This document shows, one piece after another, positions 1 through 7,158 of a DNA stretch of 32,253 nucleotides. Made by a program: the position numbers and the translations under genes. Below the pieces are notes generated by a model. That model saw nothing but the letters and a program-made list of their open reading frames with translations. It was not told the origin of the DNA and did no database searches. Source of the DNA: Treponema sp. (GTDB lineage: Bacteria; Spirochaetota; Spirochaetia; Treponematales; Treponemataceae); NCBI GenBank assembly GCA_012519415.1, contig JAAYQG010000007.1:1-32253 (forward strand), read 5' to 3'. The stretch's first letter is position 1; the number at the start of each line of letters is the position of its first letter.

Positions 1-1122
1 ATCTGTTTTGTTTCTGCCAACGCCAAGTGAACAGCCTGCAATACCTGTTTTGTATGCTTCTATATAAAGAAATCCGTCTTGTTCTGCAAATATTTCTGTT
101 TTGTATTTGCTTCTTCTGTTGTTTAGTTCTTTTTGAAGCTGAGCTGCATTTCCGCCTTGAGCTTCGACATTTTTGTAGAAAAGCTCCAAAGCTTTTCCGC
201 TTTCAAGAGCATTTTTACAGAGCAATTTACCTTCTTCAATTGTTTTTGCTTTTTCTCCAAGCACGCACATCCATGCGCCAAAAGTGTTTGTAAGTTCCAT
301 TACATCCGCTGGACCTTTTCCTTTAAGACATTCAACTGTTTCTTCAATTTCAAGAAAATTACCGATTTTACGTCCGAGTGGAGTATTCATGTTAGTCAAA
401 ATTGCTGTTGATTTTTTGCCCATTGATTTTAGAGTGTTGACCATGCTTATAGCGAGCTGTTCCGCTGCTTCTTCGGTTTTCATAAATGCACCGGAACCAT
501 ATTTTACATCAAGAACAAAAGAATCAGAGCCTTCAGCTACTTTTTTAGAAAGAATGCTTGCAGTAATTAACGGAATTGATTCAACTGTTCCTGTTACATC
601 ACGAAGTGCATAAAGAAGTCTGTCTGCCGGGACAATTTCTTTCGTTTGTCCTATCATTGCAAAACCGCATTCATTTAATATTTTTTTGAACTTTTCTTGA
701 TTAAGTGAAACATTAAATCCTTCGATTGATTCGAGTTTGTCGAGAGTTCCGCCAGTATGTCCAAGTGCACGTCCGCTCATCATTGGAACTTTTATACCAC
801 AAGCGGCAACAAGTGGTGCAAGTGGTAGTGATATTTTATCTCCAACTCCGCCGGTAGAGTGTTTGTCTACAAAAGGACCTTGAATGTCGGAAAGATTAAA
901 TGTTATTCCTGAATGAAGCATTATATCGGTCAAAATGCCTGTTTCTTGAAAAGTCATGCCGTTAAAATATATAGCCATGAGCCATGAAGAAATCTGATAA
1001 TCGGGAATTTTACCGTTAACATAACCATTAATTAAAAATGAAATTTCTTCTCGATTGAGTTCTTCACCTTTGGGATTTAAAAGATTTCCTCTTTTTTTTG
1101 TAATTATATCTACAGCTCTCAT
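1..1122 (-). CDS. deoA: Pyrimidine-nucleoside (thymidine) phosphorylase, 3' end cut by window edge
   Basis: Open from an ATG at 1122 to the left edge, 374 codons without a stop; the C-terminal end lies outside the window. The enzyme phosphorolyses thymidine or uridine to the base and (deoxy)ribose-1-phosphate in cytoplasmic nucleoside salvage. Visible motifs are the phosphate-binding KHSTGGVGDK at residues 87-96 and the family signature SGRALGHTGGTLDKLE at about 116-131. A late Gly-rich segment (LGVGRNKTD) reaches the edge, as expected for the C-terminal domain. An AGGAG-type ribosome site sits just before the ATG (plus-strand CTCCT near 1131-1135). It lies 34 bp downstream of recO on the same strand and may be co-transcribed. 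Thymidine phosphorylase and broader pyrimidine-nucleoside phosphorylase cannot be separated from the sequence; the symbol is therefore provisional. Confidence 0.93.
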   Translation of the reverse strand, partial: MRAVDIITKKRGNLLNPKGEELNREEISFLINGYVNGKIPDYQISSWLMAIYFNGMTFQETGILTDIMLHSGITFNLSDIQGPFVDKHSTGGVGDKISLPLAPLVAACGIKVPMMSGRALGHTGGTLDKLESIEGFNVSLNQEKFKKILNECGFAMIGQTKEIVPADRLLYALRDVTGTVESIPLITASILSKKVAEGSDSFVLDVKYGSGAFMKTEEAAEQLAISMVNTLKSMGKKSTAILTNMNTPLGRKIGNFLEIEETVECLKGKGPADVMELTNTFGAWMCVLGEKAKTIEEGKLLCKNALESGKALELFYKNVEAQGGNAAQLQKELNNRRSKYKTEIFAEQDGFLYIEAYKTGIAGCSLGVGRNKTD

Positions 1123-1156
1123 ATCAACTTCTCCTATTGGGTTAAAATTCGAAAAT

Positions 1157-1924
1157 CTATTTGAATATTATATTTGCCGTTTCAAGAGTTTTTAATTTGC
1201 AGCTTGTTGTGTTATTTGTGCGTTCAAGTAAGAAACCTTGAAGACTATTGAATGTTTCTAAACTTATTTTAAGCGAGCGTACTTCTTTTGGTGTTGCATT
1301 TTCAATTGCTTGAAGATAAAAAACTCCTTCAATAGGAATTGGATTCATTATTGGAATATCAGTTCCAAATTTGCAACAATCAGGACATAAAAAACCGCCA
1401 CCGCTTTGCAGAGGTTGTGCTTTCTCATTTGGTGAAAAACCGCTTAGTAGGGCACCGCATTGAATACATGTTGCGGTATTATATTGCAATCCGAGTTCAC
1501 ATTGGTATCGCCATAAAAAACGAAGTAGCCCTGTTTTGGATTGCTCTTCTCGCGCTATATCAAGACCATCAAGAAAACCTTGCACAAGGTTGTAAGTGCT
1601 TTCTCCTTGTGCATATGTTTTGATTATAAGTTCCGCACATAAAGAGGCTGCCCATGTTTTAAAAAGGTTTTCTCTTATACCGGGTCTAAAATTTTGAACA
1701 TCAAAGTCAGAAATTTTACATGACTTACGAACGGAATCTGTATAAAGCCACATTCTGCCTCTATGATATGGCGAAACTATGGCACGAAGTTTACTTTTAG
1801 AACCGCCGTAAAGCATCGCTGTAATAACGCCTTCTTTTGGTACAAAAAGCGTAACTAGCTTGTTTTGTTCTGCAACTTGTTTTAATGTAAGCACAGTAGC
1901 TTCTGTATTGGAATTGCGGTTCAT
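1157..1924 (-). CDS. recO: DNA repair protein RecO
   Basis: 255 aa, a typical RecO length. RecO binds SsbA/SSB and ssDNA, works with RecR to load RecA in gap repair, and anneals strands. The N-terminal third is an OB-fold-like beta segment (EATVLTLKQVAEQNKLVTLF). The zinc-site cysteines are at C153, C156 (CIQCG) and C180, C183 (CPDC), with the usual Gly-rich lead-in GGGF. The ATG at 1924 has no Shine-Dalgarno sequence. Instead a TATAGT hexamer ends 6 nt before it, with TTTAGA 16 bp further up, so the mRNA may begin at the start codon. The upstream intergenic region holds a C8 tract and two stem-loop repeats. The gene precedes the nucleoside phosphorylase gene. Confidence 0.92.
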   Translation of the reverse strand: MNRNSNTEATVLTLKQVAEQNKLVTLFVPKEGVITAMLYGGSKSKLRAIVSPYHRGRMWLYTDSVRKSCKISDFDVQNFRPGIRENLFKTWAASLCAELIIKTYAQGESTYNLVQGFLDGLDIAREEQSKTGLLRFLWRYQCELGLQYNTATCIQCGALLSGFSPNEKAQPLQSGGGFLCPDCCKFGTDIPIMNPIPIEGVFYLQAIENATPKEVRSLKISLETFNSLQGFLLERTNNTTSCKLKTLETANIIFK

Positions 1925-1930
1925 ATATAA

Positions 1931-1958
1931 ACTATATCACAAAACAAGATTTTCTAAA
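1931..1958 (-). promoter_or_regulatory. Candidate sigma-70 promoter of recO (leaderless arrangement)
   Basis: On the minus strand, TTTAGA (4/6 match to TTGACA) is followed after 16 bp by TATAGT (5/6 match to TATAAT). Only 6 nt separate the -10 element from the recO ATG, so the expected +1 coincides with the start codon. Confidence 0.4.
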
Positions 1959-2000
1959 AGCAAAACCGCAAATGCACAATCAACCCCATTGCGCAAATCG

Positions 2001-2008
2001 CCCCCCCC
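2001..2008. repeat. C8/G8 homopolymer tract upstream of recO
   Basis: Eight consecutive C on the plus strand, G8 as read towards recO, about 77 bp upstream of the recO start codon. It is directly followed by ACACAC and A7. Homopolymer G tracts are known slipped-strand sites in Treponema pallidum; variability here is inference. Confidence 0.4.
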
Positions 2009-2032
2009 ACACACAAAAAAAGCGGACTACGC

Positions 2033-2065
2033 CAGCTTAAACCCAAAACTATAGCTCAATTCCAA
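2033..2065 (-). repeat. Stem-loop repeat copy E (conserved centre, degenerate stem)
   Basis: Read on the minus strand this is the 33-nt centre of the repeat family (TTGGAATTGAGCTA then TTTTGGGTTTAAGCTG). The flanks do not pair convincingly, unlike the other copies. It lies next to copy D, separated by a GTAGTTT/AAACTAC hairpin (2082-2088 with 2100-2106). The D-hairpin-E order echoes the array at 29913-30210. Confidence 0.55.
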
Positions 2066-2108
2066 CCGATACACGGGCCTTGTAGTTTACGCGAAGTGAA
2101 AACTACGG

Positions 2109-2157
2109 GGGTTCGCCAGATTAACCCAAAATTTTAGCTCAATCCCAATGCGAACCC
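2109..2157 (-). repeat. Stem-loop repeat copy D
   Basis: GGGTTCGC (2109-2116) pairs perfectly with GCGAACCC (2150-2157) around a 33-nt centre (2117-2149) that matches the other copies (minus strand ATTGGGATTGAGCTA, then TTTTGGGTTAATCTG). It overlaps the 3' end of the glycoside hydrolase gene: the last codons and TGA stop (2139-2141) are inside the repeat. Confidence 0.7.
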
Positions 2158-4772
2158 TCCAATATATACCAAAGTGTTGGTGTATATGGCGAAAGTTGTA
2201 TAATTTTTCCTGTTTTTAACGCTTGGTTGATTCTGTTTCCGGATAAATCTACTTGATATAATTTCAGATTTTCTTTGTTATAGATTTCCAGTTTGCCACC
2301 TCCACCTAAAGCAAAAGCAGGACCTCTGCCTAGCGTTGGACTTGTAGTAAGGTTTATTTCATTGCGATAAATCTTTTTTGAACCTTTTGTTCCATATTCA
2401 GCTAGATTTTCCCCTTTGTTTCCGCTCCAGCTGCATAAAAAAAGAATGTAAGAATTATTTTCTTTTATTGCCATCATTGTTGTAAAATCATTGTTATTAG
2501 TTAAAGGTTGTAAGATACCATTTTTTTTCCATTGTTCAGGATATGCTGGTAGAACAGAATTTTTACCAGTTACTGTAATTGTAACATCTTGATTGCATAC
2601 AATGTAAACTCCTGAATCTCTGTCCCAATAAATCTGATTAGTTTCATCAAAAGTTTTTCTGCTAGAAAAACTCGGAGCATTGATAAGCAGATTTACAGCA
2701 TTTTTAGGAACATTGCCGTTAACAGCAATACCGATTTTTGAAACAAGAGATACATCCGGAATCATTCCATAAATTACAGTATTTCCGATATTCCATGAAT
2801 TAAATTTATGCAAATTTTCTCTTTCCGTTTTCTCATCTAAATTTATGTAATAATTCGTTTTTGCGGGTTTAACAAGAAAGTTTCTAAATATTTTACTGGC
2901 AATAGGCGAGGCGCATGATTTTGCAGGATTATTTCCTTGATCAAAGTATCCTGTAATTTTGAGGTTTTGCCCGTTTTTATTAGTTGGAAGCGTAGAACAA
3001 AAAGTAAAAATACAATCCCAATCCTGAAAAGAAGCAAAACTTGCAATCATTGGATACATTTCCGCAGAAAATTGATTCGGATAAGGATGATCATATTCAC
3101 TTACGCTAAAAGGTTTTCCGTAAACTCGATATTTCGCAAGTGTAGCTAGAGTGCTGTCTATTGTGCTTTTTGTAAGAGTTTTGTTTGCAACATAATAATG
3201 ATTTAGATCCCACGCAGTTTTTGGAAAAACCGGATGGTTCCAATAGGCATGAGAATCTATAATATCGAAGCAGTTTTGCAACATTGTGCTGCTACAACCC
3301 ATAGAAGTACCCATAATGAGTGCTTTGCTTCCTATTTCGTTTGTTATATAATTTTTAATATCAAGCCAATAGTCCGCTTCTTTTTCCCACAAAAAGTTCA
3401 GAATGAGATTTTGATATTCAGCCGGAAGCAATTGGTATTCTTCATATTTTGGAAAAGCGACTAATTTATTTTTTTTCGAATTTTTACTAAGTCTGATAAC
3501 ATCAATTTTTCCACCTTCTGTTAAAGAAAGATTCTTTATTACGATAGTTTTGCCGGAAAGAAATCCCATAGAGGAAAAAATAACTCTAAGATTTTCATCA
3601 TCCATTAGATTTGTTATCGTAAATTCATAATCTGTGAAGTTTTTTTCGAGGTTCAATTTTTTTTCAAAACCGGCGTTTTGCCATGGTGCGTGTGCCTGTG
3701 CGAATGCAACATCTATTTCACAATTATCAGACGCTTTTGCTGAAAATTTAAGCGTATAAATTTTATCGCTTGAAATATTTAATTTTGAACGAGCATATTG
3801 AATATGCCATGAAGATAAGCCGTTTTTTGAAATTTTTATTGTGTGAGTTCCGTTTTTTGTTTCAACGTTAGATTTTGCTCCTTCATGATTTTCTAAAATC
3901 CATTGTGTTGTTTCTGAATAATCTATGAGAGTTTTTCCGGTAGGTTCAGATATATTAAAATTTGATTTTAAACTATCATAAGATTTTCCTTGCTTTTCAA
4001 GCCAATTATTCCACTCAAGTTCAAGATTTTGCCAGTATTCATTTTCAGCATTAAACTCTTTAAGCCAATTGCAAAGATAAGCATGTAGAAAACCGTTTTC
4101 ATTATTGATTTCTATAATTGCAACAGCCGGATCATCTTTATACGCAATATTTGTGTATGGGTTGACGTGCGAGATTAAATCAAATGCATATTTTTTTTGC
4201 ATTTTTCGAGCGTTATCGTCCCAAAAGCCTAGAACATGAGGAGCTTTCCATTCGGAAATATTGTCGATTTCAGGCAAAAAACCTTCTTTTGAGTTATAGA
4301 TTCTTCCTGTGAGAAGGTTAATGTTTGAATAAATTCCATTTTGCTTAAGCAAATAGAAAAAATAATCAAATGCATCAAGTCTTGCTTTATCAATGCTGGT
4401 AGTTCCGTCTGCATTATACTTTATGAAACAATTAGTCCAGTTTGAATCTGTATGATGAAAACGAATGCAGTTGTAGCCTTGATTTGCAAGTGCTTTTGCA
4501 GCGAATTCTGCTTGCTTTTTTGAGGTTGGAAATTCTGTAAGATTAGTTCCAAAAATTCGAATGCGTTTGCCGTCAGCTTCCAGATGTCCTTCTTTGTTCA
4601 CATAGATTCTGTCTTTTTCCGTAATCTGTTTGTTCAATTTTGCTGCCGAAATTTCAGAATCCGGTTTAAGCTTATAATGATTAAAATGAAATGATTTTGA
4701 AGTATCAAAATCCTGAGCAAAAAGCATTTCTCCGACACAAAAAATAACCAAAAATAAAAAATATTTCTTCAT
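2139..4772 (-). CDS. Secreted GH5-like (clan GH-A) glycoside hydrolase with inserted CBM-like domain
   Basis: 877 aa from the ATG at 4772; an upstream in-frame TTG at 4790 is unlikely because it would put six polar residues before the signal peptide. Residues 1-20 form a signal peptide (hydrophobic core FLFLVIFCVG, likely cut after LFA or FAQ), so the enzyme is exported. A TIM-barrel-like start (IFGTNLTE 74-80, RFHHTD 104-109) leads to the probable acid/base Glu225 in NNENG. The probable nucleophile Glu559 lies in SVSEYDHP. Between them, about 289-420 resembles a beta-sandwich CBM4/9-type module (Trp291, ISSDKIYTLKFSAKA, closing VIKNLSLTE). The C-terminal 250 residues look like beta-rich accessory domains. 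The substrate is probably a plant or host beta-glycan, but that is inference. The final codons and stop come from stem-loop repeat D. Confidence 0.8.
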   Translation of the reverse strand: MKKYFLFLVIFCVGEMLFAQDFDTSKSFHFNHYKLKPDSEISAAKLNKQITEKDRIYVNKEGHLEADGKRIRIFGTNLTEFPTSKKQAEFAAKALANQGYNCIRFHHTDSNWTNCFIKYNADGTTSIDKARLDAFDYFFYLLKQNGIYSNINLLTGRIYNSKEGFLPEIDNISEWKAPHVLGFWDDNARKMQKKYAFDLISHVNPYTNIAYKDDPAVAIIEINNENGFLHAYLCNWLKEFNAENEYWQNLELEWNNWLEKQGKSYDSLKSNFNISEPTGKTLIDYSETTQWILENHEGAKSNVETKNGTHTIKISKNGLSSWHIQYARSKLNISSDKIYTLKFSAKASDNCEIDVAFAQAHAPWQNAGFEKKLNLEKNFTDYEFTITNLMDDENLRVIFSSMGFLSGKTIVIKNLSLTEGGKIDVIRLSKNSKKNKLVAFPKYEEYQLLPAEYQNLILNFLWEKEADYWLDIKNYITNEIGSKALIMGTSMGCSSTMLQNCFDIIDSHAYWNHPVFPKTAWDLNHYYVANKTLTKSTIDSTLATLAKYRVYGKPFSVSEYDHPYPNQFSAEMYPMIASFASFQDWDCIFTFCSTLPTNKNGQNLKITGYFDQGNNPAKSCASPIASKIFRNFLVKPAKTNYYINLDEKTERENLHKFNSWNIGNTVIYGMIPDVSLVSKIGIAVNGNVPKNAVNLLINAPSFSSRKTFDETNQIYWDRDSGVYIVCNQDVTITVTGKNSVLPAYPEQWKKNGILQPLTNNNDFTTMMAIKENNSYILFLCSWSGNKGENLAEYGTKGSKKIYRNEINLTTSPTLGRGPAFALGGGGKLEIYNKENLKLYQVDLSGNRINQALKTGKIIQLSPYTPTLWYILEGSHWD

Positions 4773-4778
4773 ATGATT

Positions 4779-4806
4779 ATTATATAACAAAAAACGTCAG
4801 TTTGAA
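4779..4806 (-). promoter_or_regulatory. Candidate promoter of the glycoside hydrolase gene (leaderless arrangement)
   Basis: On the minus strand TTCAAA (4/6) is followed after 16 bp by a perfect TATAAT (4784-4779). Exactly 6 nt separate it from the ATG at 4772, and no Shine-Dalgarno sequence is present. Transcription from this site would start at the A of the ATG. The -35 overlaps a short dispersed repeat (4798-4830). Confidence 0.45.
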
Positions 4807-4830
4807 ACTTCTCATCGACTTTTTTTGGGA
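4798..4830 (+). repeat. Dispersed terminator-like repeat, degenerate copy
   Basis: The segment CAGTTTGAAACTTC followed by TCATCGACTTTTTTTGGGA matches 7119-7151 (AGTTGAAACTTCC, then TCATCAACTTTTTTTTGGGA) over about 32 bp with few differences. In the 7119 copy AGTTGA/TCAACT form a hairpin before a T tract; here the pairing is partly lost. Confidence 0.5.
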
Positions 4831-4945
4831 ACTTTTTCTTGTGCTTCTAAAATTGTGAACTAAAATTGTGAAAATCAAAAAACAATGTAGAAAATCCGCA
4901 TTACGTTCGTAAGTGTACGAGCATAGTTCAATCAGGCTGGCATCG

Positions 4946-4994
4946 GTTTTGCCAGCCTAATCTTTATTTTGTAGATTAATCCCAATTGCGAAAC
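4946..4994 (-). repeat. Stem-loop repeat copy F
   Basis: Minus strand: GTTTCGC, a 35-nt centre beginning AATTGGGATTAATCTA and ending TTAGGCTG, then GCAAAAC; the stem has a single mismatch. It starts about 16 bp after the glgC stop codon. A second hairpin, GGCTGGC/GCCAGCC (4935-4941 with 4951-4957), overlaps one arm and would be an alternative fold. No T tract follows on the minus strand, so it is not a classical glgC terminator. Confidence 0.55.
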
Positions 4995-5010
4995 GGGATG
5001 TAATAAAAAA

Positions 5011-6294
5011 CTAGATAATAGTTCCTGTAGGAACTATTGTGTTTTTTGGAATAACAATAATATCATCTGCAACAAAGAATATTCCATGATCGCCATCTTC
5101 ATATTTTTTGCCAGTATGACCGATTGAACAATTATCGCCGATTCGTGCATTTTTATCAATGATACATTTCTTGATTCGACAGTTTTTGCCAATGCCTACA
5201 CTTGGACGACCTAAGCGTTTGTTTTCTTCTTTTTCTTCTGCCGTTTCGTAATAGTCTGCGCCCATACAAATTACACCGTCAAGATAAGAACCTGCTTCGA
5301 CAATGCTTCTCAAACCTACAAGTGAATTGTTGATTGTTGCTTCTGTTATTATGCAACCTTCGCTTGCTAATGCATTGTTCATATTTGCATTATTCATTTT
5401 AGAAGACGGTAAGTTTCTCGAATGTGTAAAAATTGGCTTATCTTCATCGTAGAAATTGAACTTTGGCGAGATGTTTGTTAAATTGAGGTTTGCTTCATAG
5501 AAGCTTTTGATTGTACCTATATCTTCCCAGTAGCCATCGTAAATATACGATTGAACCTTATGGTTTTTAATTGCTGCCGGAATAATTTCTTTTCCAAAAT
5601 CTGTAGAATCATTGTCGAGAACTTTATAAAGTGTTTCTGCATTAAAAATATAAATTCCCATTGAAGCTAGATAATCTTTACCTTTTGTTGCACCGGCTGT
5701 ACGACTTTCATCTGGAATGATCCAGTCATTAATATCAAGATTGGCAGCAGGTTTTTCCATAAAAGCTGTGATTTCTCTTTTTTTATTAACTTTCATAATG
5801 CCGAAACCCGTTGCATCTTCACGTGTAACAGCTGTTGTTGCAATAGAAATTTCAGCTCCAGATTCAATATGATTGTCTAAGAATTCACGCAAATCCATCT
5901 GATAAAGCTGATCGCCAGAGAGAATTACATAATAAGCCGGTTTTTGTGTTCCAAAATGTGCAAAATTTTTGCGTACTGCATCGGCTGTGCCTTCAAACCA
6001 GCCTGAATGTTCAAACGTTTGTTCTGCTGCAAGAATTTCAACAAATCCGCCTGAAAATGTATCAAAACTGTATCCATGTGAAATGTGCATATGCAAAGAA
6101 GCAGAGTTAAACTGAGTTAAAATATACACTTTATTGAAACCCGAGTTAATACAATTTGAAATTGGAATATCTACAATACGATGTTTTCCGCCGAAAGGAA
6201 CAGCCGGTTTTGAGCGTTCTTTCGTTAACGGATAAAGCCGAGTACCTTTTCCACCGCCAAGAATAATTGATAAAACTTTAGTATTTTTTGCCAC
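5011..6294 (-). CDS. glgC: Glucose-1-phosphate adenylyltransferase (ADP-glucose pyrophosphorylase)
   Basis: 427 aa from a GTG at 6294. That start is chosen because AAGGAG lies at the right spacing (minus strand, about 6301-6306) and a good promoter at 6317-6345 would exclude the further upstream in-frame start at 6372. GlgC makes ADP-glucose from ATP and glucose-1-phosphate, the committed step of bacterial glycogen synthesis. Residues 13-20 are the nucleotide-binding GGGKGTRL, followed by RSKPAVPFGGKHRIVDIPISN, the fructose-bisphosphate/substrate region. The C-terminal part is the left-handed beta-helix with hexapeptide-like repeats (IGKNCRIKKCIIDKNARIGDNCSIG). No other glg gene is nearby; the flanking genes are an XRE regulator upstream and the hydrolase downstream. 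Confidence 0.95.
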   Translation of the reverse strand: MAKNTKVLSIILGGGKGTRLYPLTKERSKPAVPFGGKHRIVDIPISNCINSGFNKVYILTQFNSASLHMHISHGYSFDTFSGGFVEILAAEQTFEHSGWFEGTADAVRKNFAHFGTQKPAYYVILSGDQLYQMDLREFLDNHIESGAEISIATTAVTREDATGFGIMKVNKKREITAFMEKPAANLDINDWIIPDESRTAGATKGKDYLASMGIYIFNAETLYKVLDNDSTDFGKEIIPAAIKNHKVQSYIYDGYWEDIGTIKSFYEANLNLTNISPKFNFYDEDKPIFTHSRNLPSSKMNNANMNNALASEGCIITEATINNSLVGLRSIVEAGSYLDGVICMGADYYETAEEKEENKRLGRPSVGIGKNCRIKKCIIDKNARIGDNCSIGHTGKKYEDGDHGIFFVADDIIVIPKNTIVPTGTII

Positions 6295-6316
6295 ATTAAA
6301 CTCCTTACTTTCATTT

Positions 6317-6345
6317 AGTATAACCTCACTTAGTCGAAAAGACAA
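6317..6345 (-). promoter_or_regulatory. Sigma-70-type promoter of glgC
   Basis: Minus strand TTGTCT (6345-6340, 4/6), 17-bp spacer, TATACT (6322-6317, 5/6). The expected start near 6310 leaves a leader of about 16 nt carrying the AAGGAG site before the GTG at 6294. This also argues that glgC is transcribed independently of the XRE gene. Confidence 0.6.
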
Positions 6346-6411
6346 TAAAAAAATATCTAATACCTCGAACATTGGGTTCTAAAGAAAATGAGTTTGTATT
6401 TTTATGGAAAT

Positions 6412-6738
6412 TCAGCTGCTTATTTCTTTAATCATGCGGATTATAGCATCGCGCTGTTTTTCGGGAAGCGAATCGAGTTGTTTTAGAGTATTGTAATATT
6501 TTTTGGTGAGATTCTGAGGAGATTTTGTTTCGGAAACTTCGCTTGATTCGCCTGTAAGATATTCTACTGATACATTCAAGGCTTTTGCAATCTTTACAGC
6601 AGTTTCAACGGAAGGAGAGCTTCCAAGTTTGATACCTCTTCCTATACTTGAAGGGTCAAACCCGCATTTTTCAGCAAGCGATTTGTTTGTCAAACCTTTG
6701 TAATCAAGTTCAGCGACTACGTTTTCCCAAAATCCCAT
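6412..6738 (-). CDS. XRE-family helix-turn-helix transcriptional regulator
   Basis: 108 aa from the ATG at 6738 (an in-frame ATG at 6765 would add nine residues; neither has a ribosome site). Residues 10-65 form a Cro/CI-type HTH: NKSLAEKCGFDPSSIGRGIKLGSSPSVETAVKIAKALNVSVEYL, with the helix 2-turn-recognition helix order and the typical closing VEYL. The remaining 40 residues are charged and helical (KKYYNTLKQLDSLPEKQRDAIIRMIKEI), probably for dimerisation. It is likely autoregulated through repeats at 6782-6823. It lies upstream of glgC, but glgC has its own promoter, so a regulatory link is only inference. Confidence 0.8.
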   Translation of the reverse strand: MGFWENVVAELDYKGLTNKSLAEKCGFDPSSIGRGIKLGSSPSVETAVKIAKALNVSVEYLTGESSEVSETKSPQNLTKKYYNTLKQLDSLPEKQRDAIIRMIKEISS

Positions 6739-6781
6739 GACACTTATAATATGGATTTTTATCATTTTTTACTTTTAATGC

Positions 6782-6823
6782 TTGATAATTATCTATTTTG
6801 ACTATAAACTATTGATAATAATC
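6782..6823. promoter_or_regulatory. Candidate operator: two direct repeats 30 bp apart
   Basis: TTGATAATTATC at 6782-6793 (containing the palindrome GATAATTATC) and TTGATAATAATC at 6812-6823. The 30-bp period is close to three helical turns, so two repressor dimers would sit on one face. It lies 44 bp upstream of the XRE start, fitting autoregulation. Confidence 0.35.
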
Positions 6824-6999
6824 CATTCTTAGCCCGAAAAATTGAAAATATATTCTGTATAGGGCTGAAATCTTGGAAAAATTAAGATGAAATCACATCA
6901 AGTTATATACGGCAACAATATTGTTTATTTTGCTGTTTACGGAACTAAACTGGAGCGTTTTCAACTTAAAGACAACAATGATTGATTATGGAGGAGTGC

Positions 7000-7062
7000 A
7001 ATCAAAACTTTGCCGAAAATGGCGTCAAAGTTTTGATTCGCAAAGTTTGCGTTGCAAACTTT
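7000..7062 (+). repeat. Double-hairpin repeat, full copy (terminator-like)
   Basis: AATCAAAACTTTG (7000-7012) pairs perfectly with CAAAGTTTTGATT (7026-7038) around a 13-nt loop. It is followed by AAAGTTTGC/GCAAACTTT (7042-7050 with 7054-7062, 3-nt loop) and more T residues, giving a terminator-like end on the plus strand. The segment from AAAGTTTTGATT to GCAAACT recurs at 9518-9551 between flgG and flgJ. Confidence 0.6.
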
Positions 7063-7115
7063 TTTATTTATTGCTGTTTTTCACTTCGTTGCAAAACAGC
7101 GTAAAAACTCAATTC

Positions 7116-7148
7116 GGAAGTTGAAACTTCCTCATCAACTTTTTTTTG
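7116..7148 (+). promoter_or_regulatory. Possible attenuator in the lipoprotein leader
   Basis: GGAAGT/ACTTCC (7116-7121 with 7126-7131) and AGTTGA/TCAACT (7119-7124 with 7135-7140) share bases and cannot form together. The second is followed directly by T8 and then the GGGAG ribosome site (7148-7152). The layout is that of an antiterminator/terminator switch, but the stems are short and no ligand or peptide is evident. Confidence 0.25.
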
Positions 7149-7158
7149 GGAGATAAAA

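Larger units (their letters stand above)
6766..7158. other. 393-bp gene-free region with operator-like repeats and a hairpin cluster
   Basis: No credible gene on either strand. From left to right it holds two direct TTGATAAT repeats (6782, 6812), AT-rich sequence, then four hairpins between 7000 and 7140: 7000-7038 (13-bp stem), 7042-7062 (9 bp), 7073-7100 (8 bp) and 7116-7140 (alternatives). The last is followed by T8 and the ribosome site of the lipoprotein gene. Confidence 0.6.

Noticed and set aside
284-613. 109-aa plus-strand frame at the left end
   Set aside because: It is antisense to the pyrimidine-nucleoside phosphorylase gene, which has strong family motifs on the minus strand.
6738-6751. 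Leaderless start for the XRE gene
   Set aside because: TATTAT lies 7 nt before the ATG but there is no acceptable -35 at 15-19 bp, so the evidence is weaker than for smpB, recO and the hydrolase.
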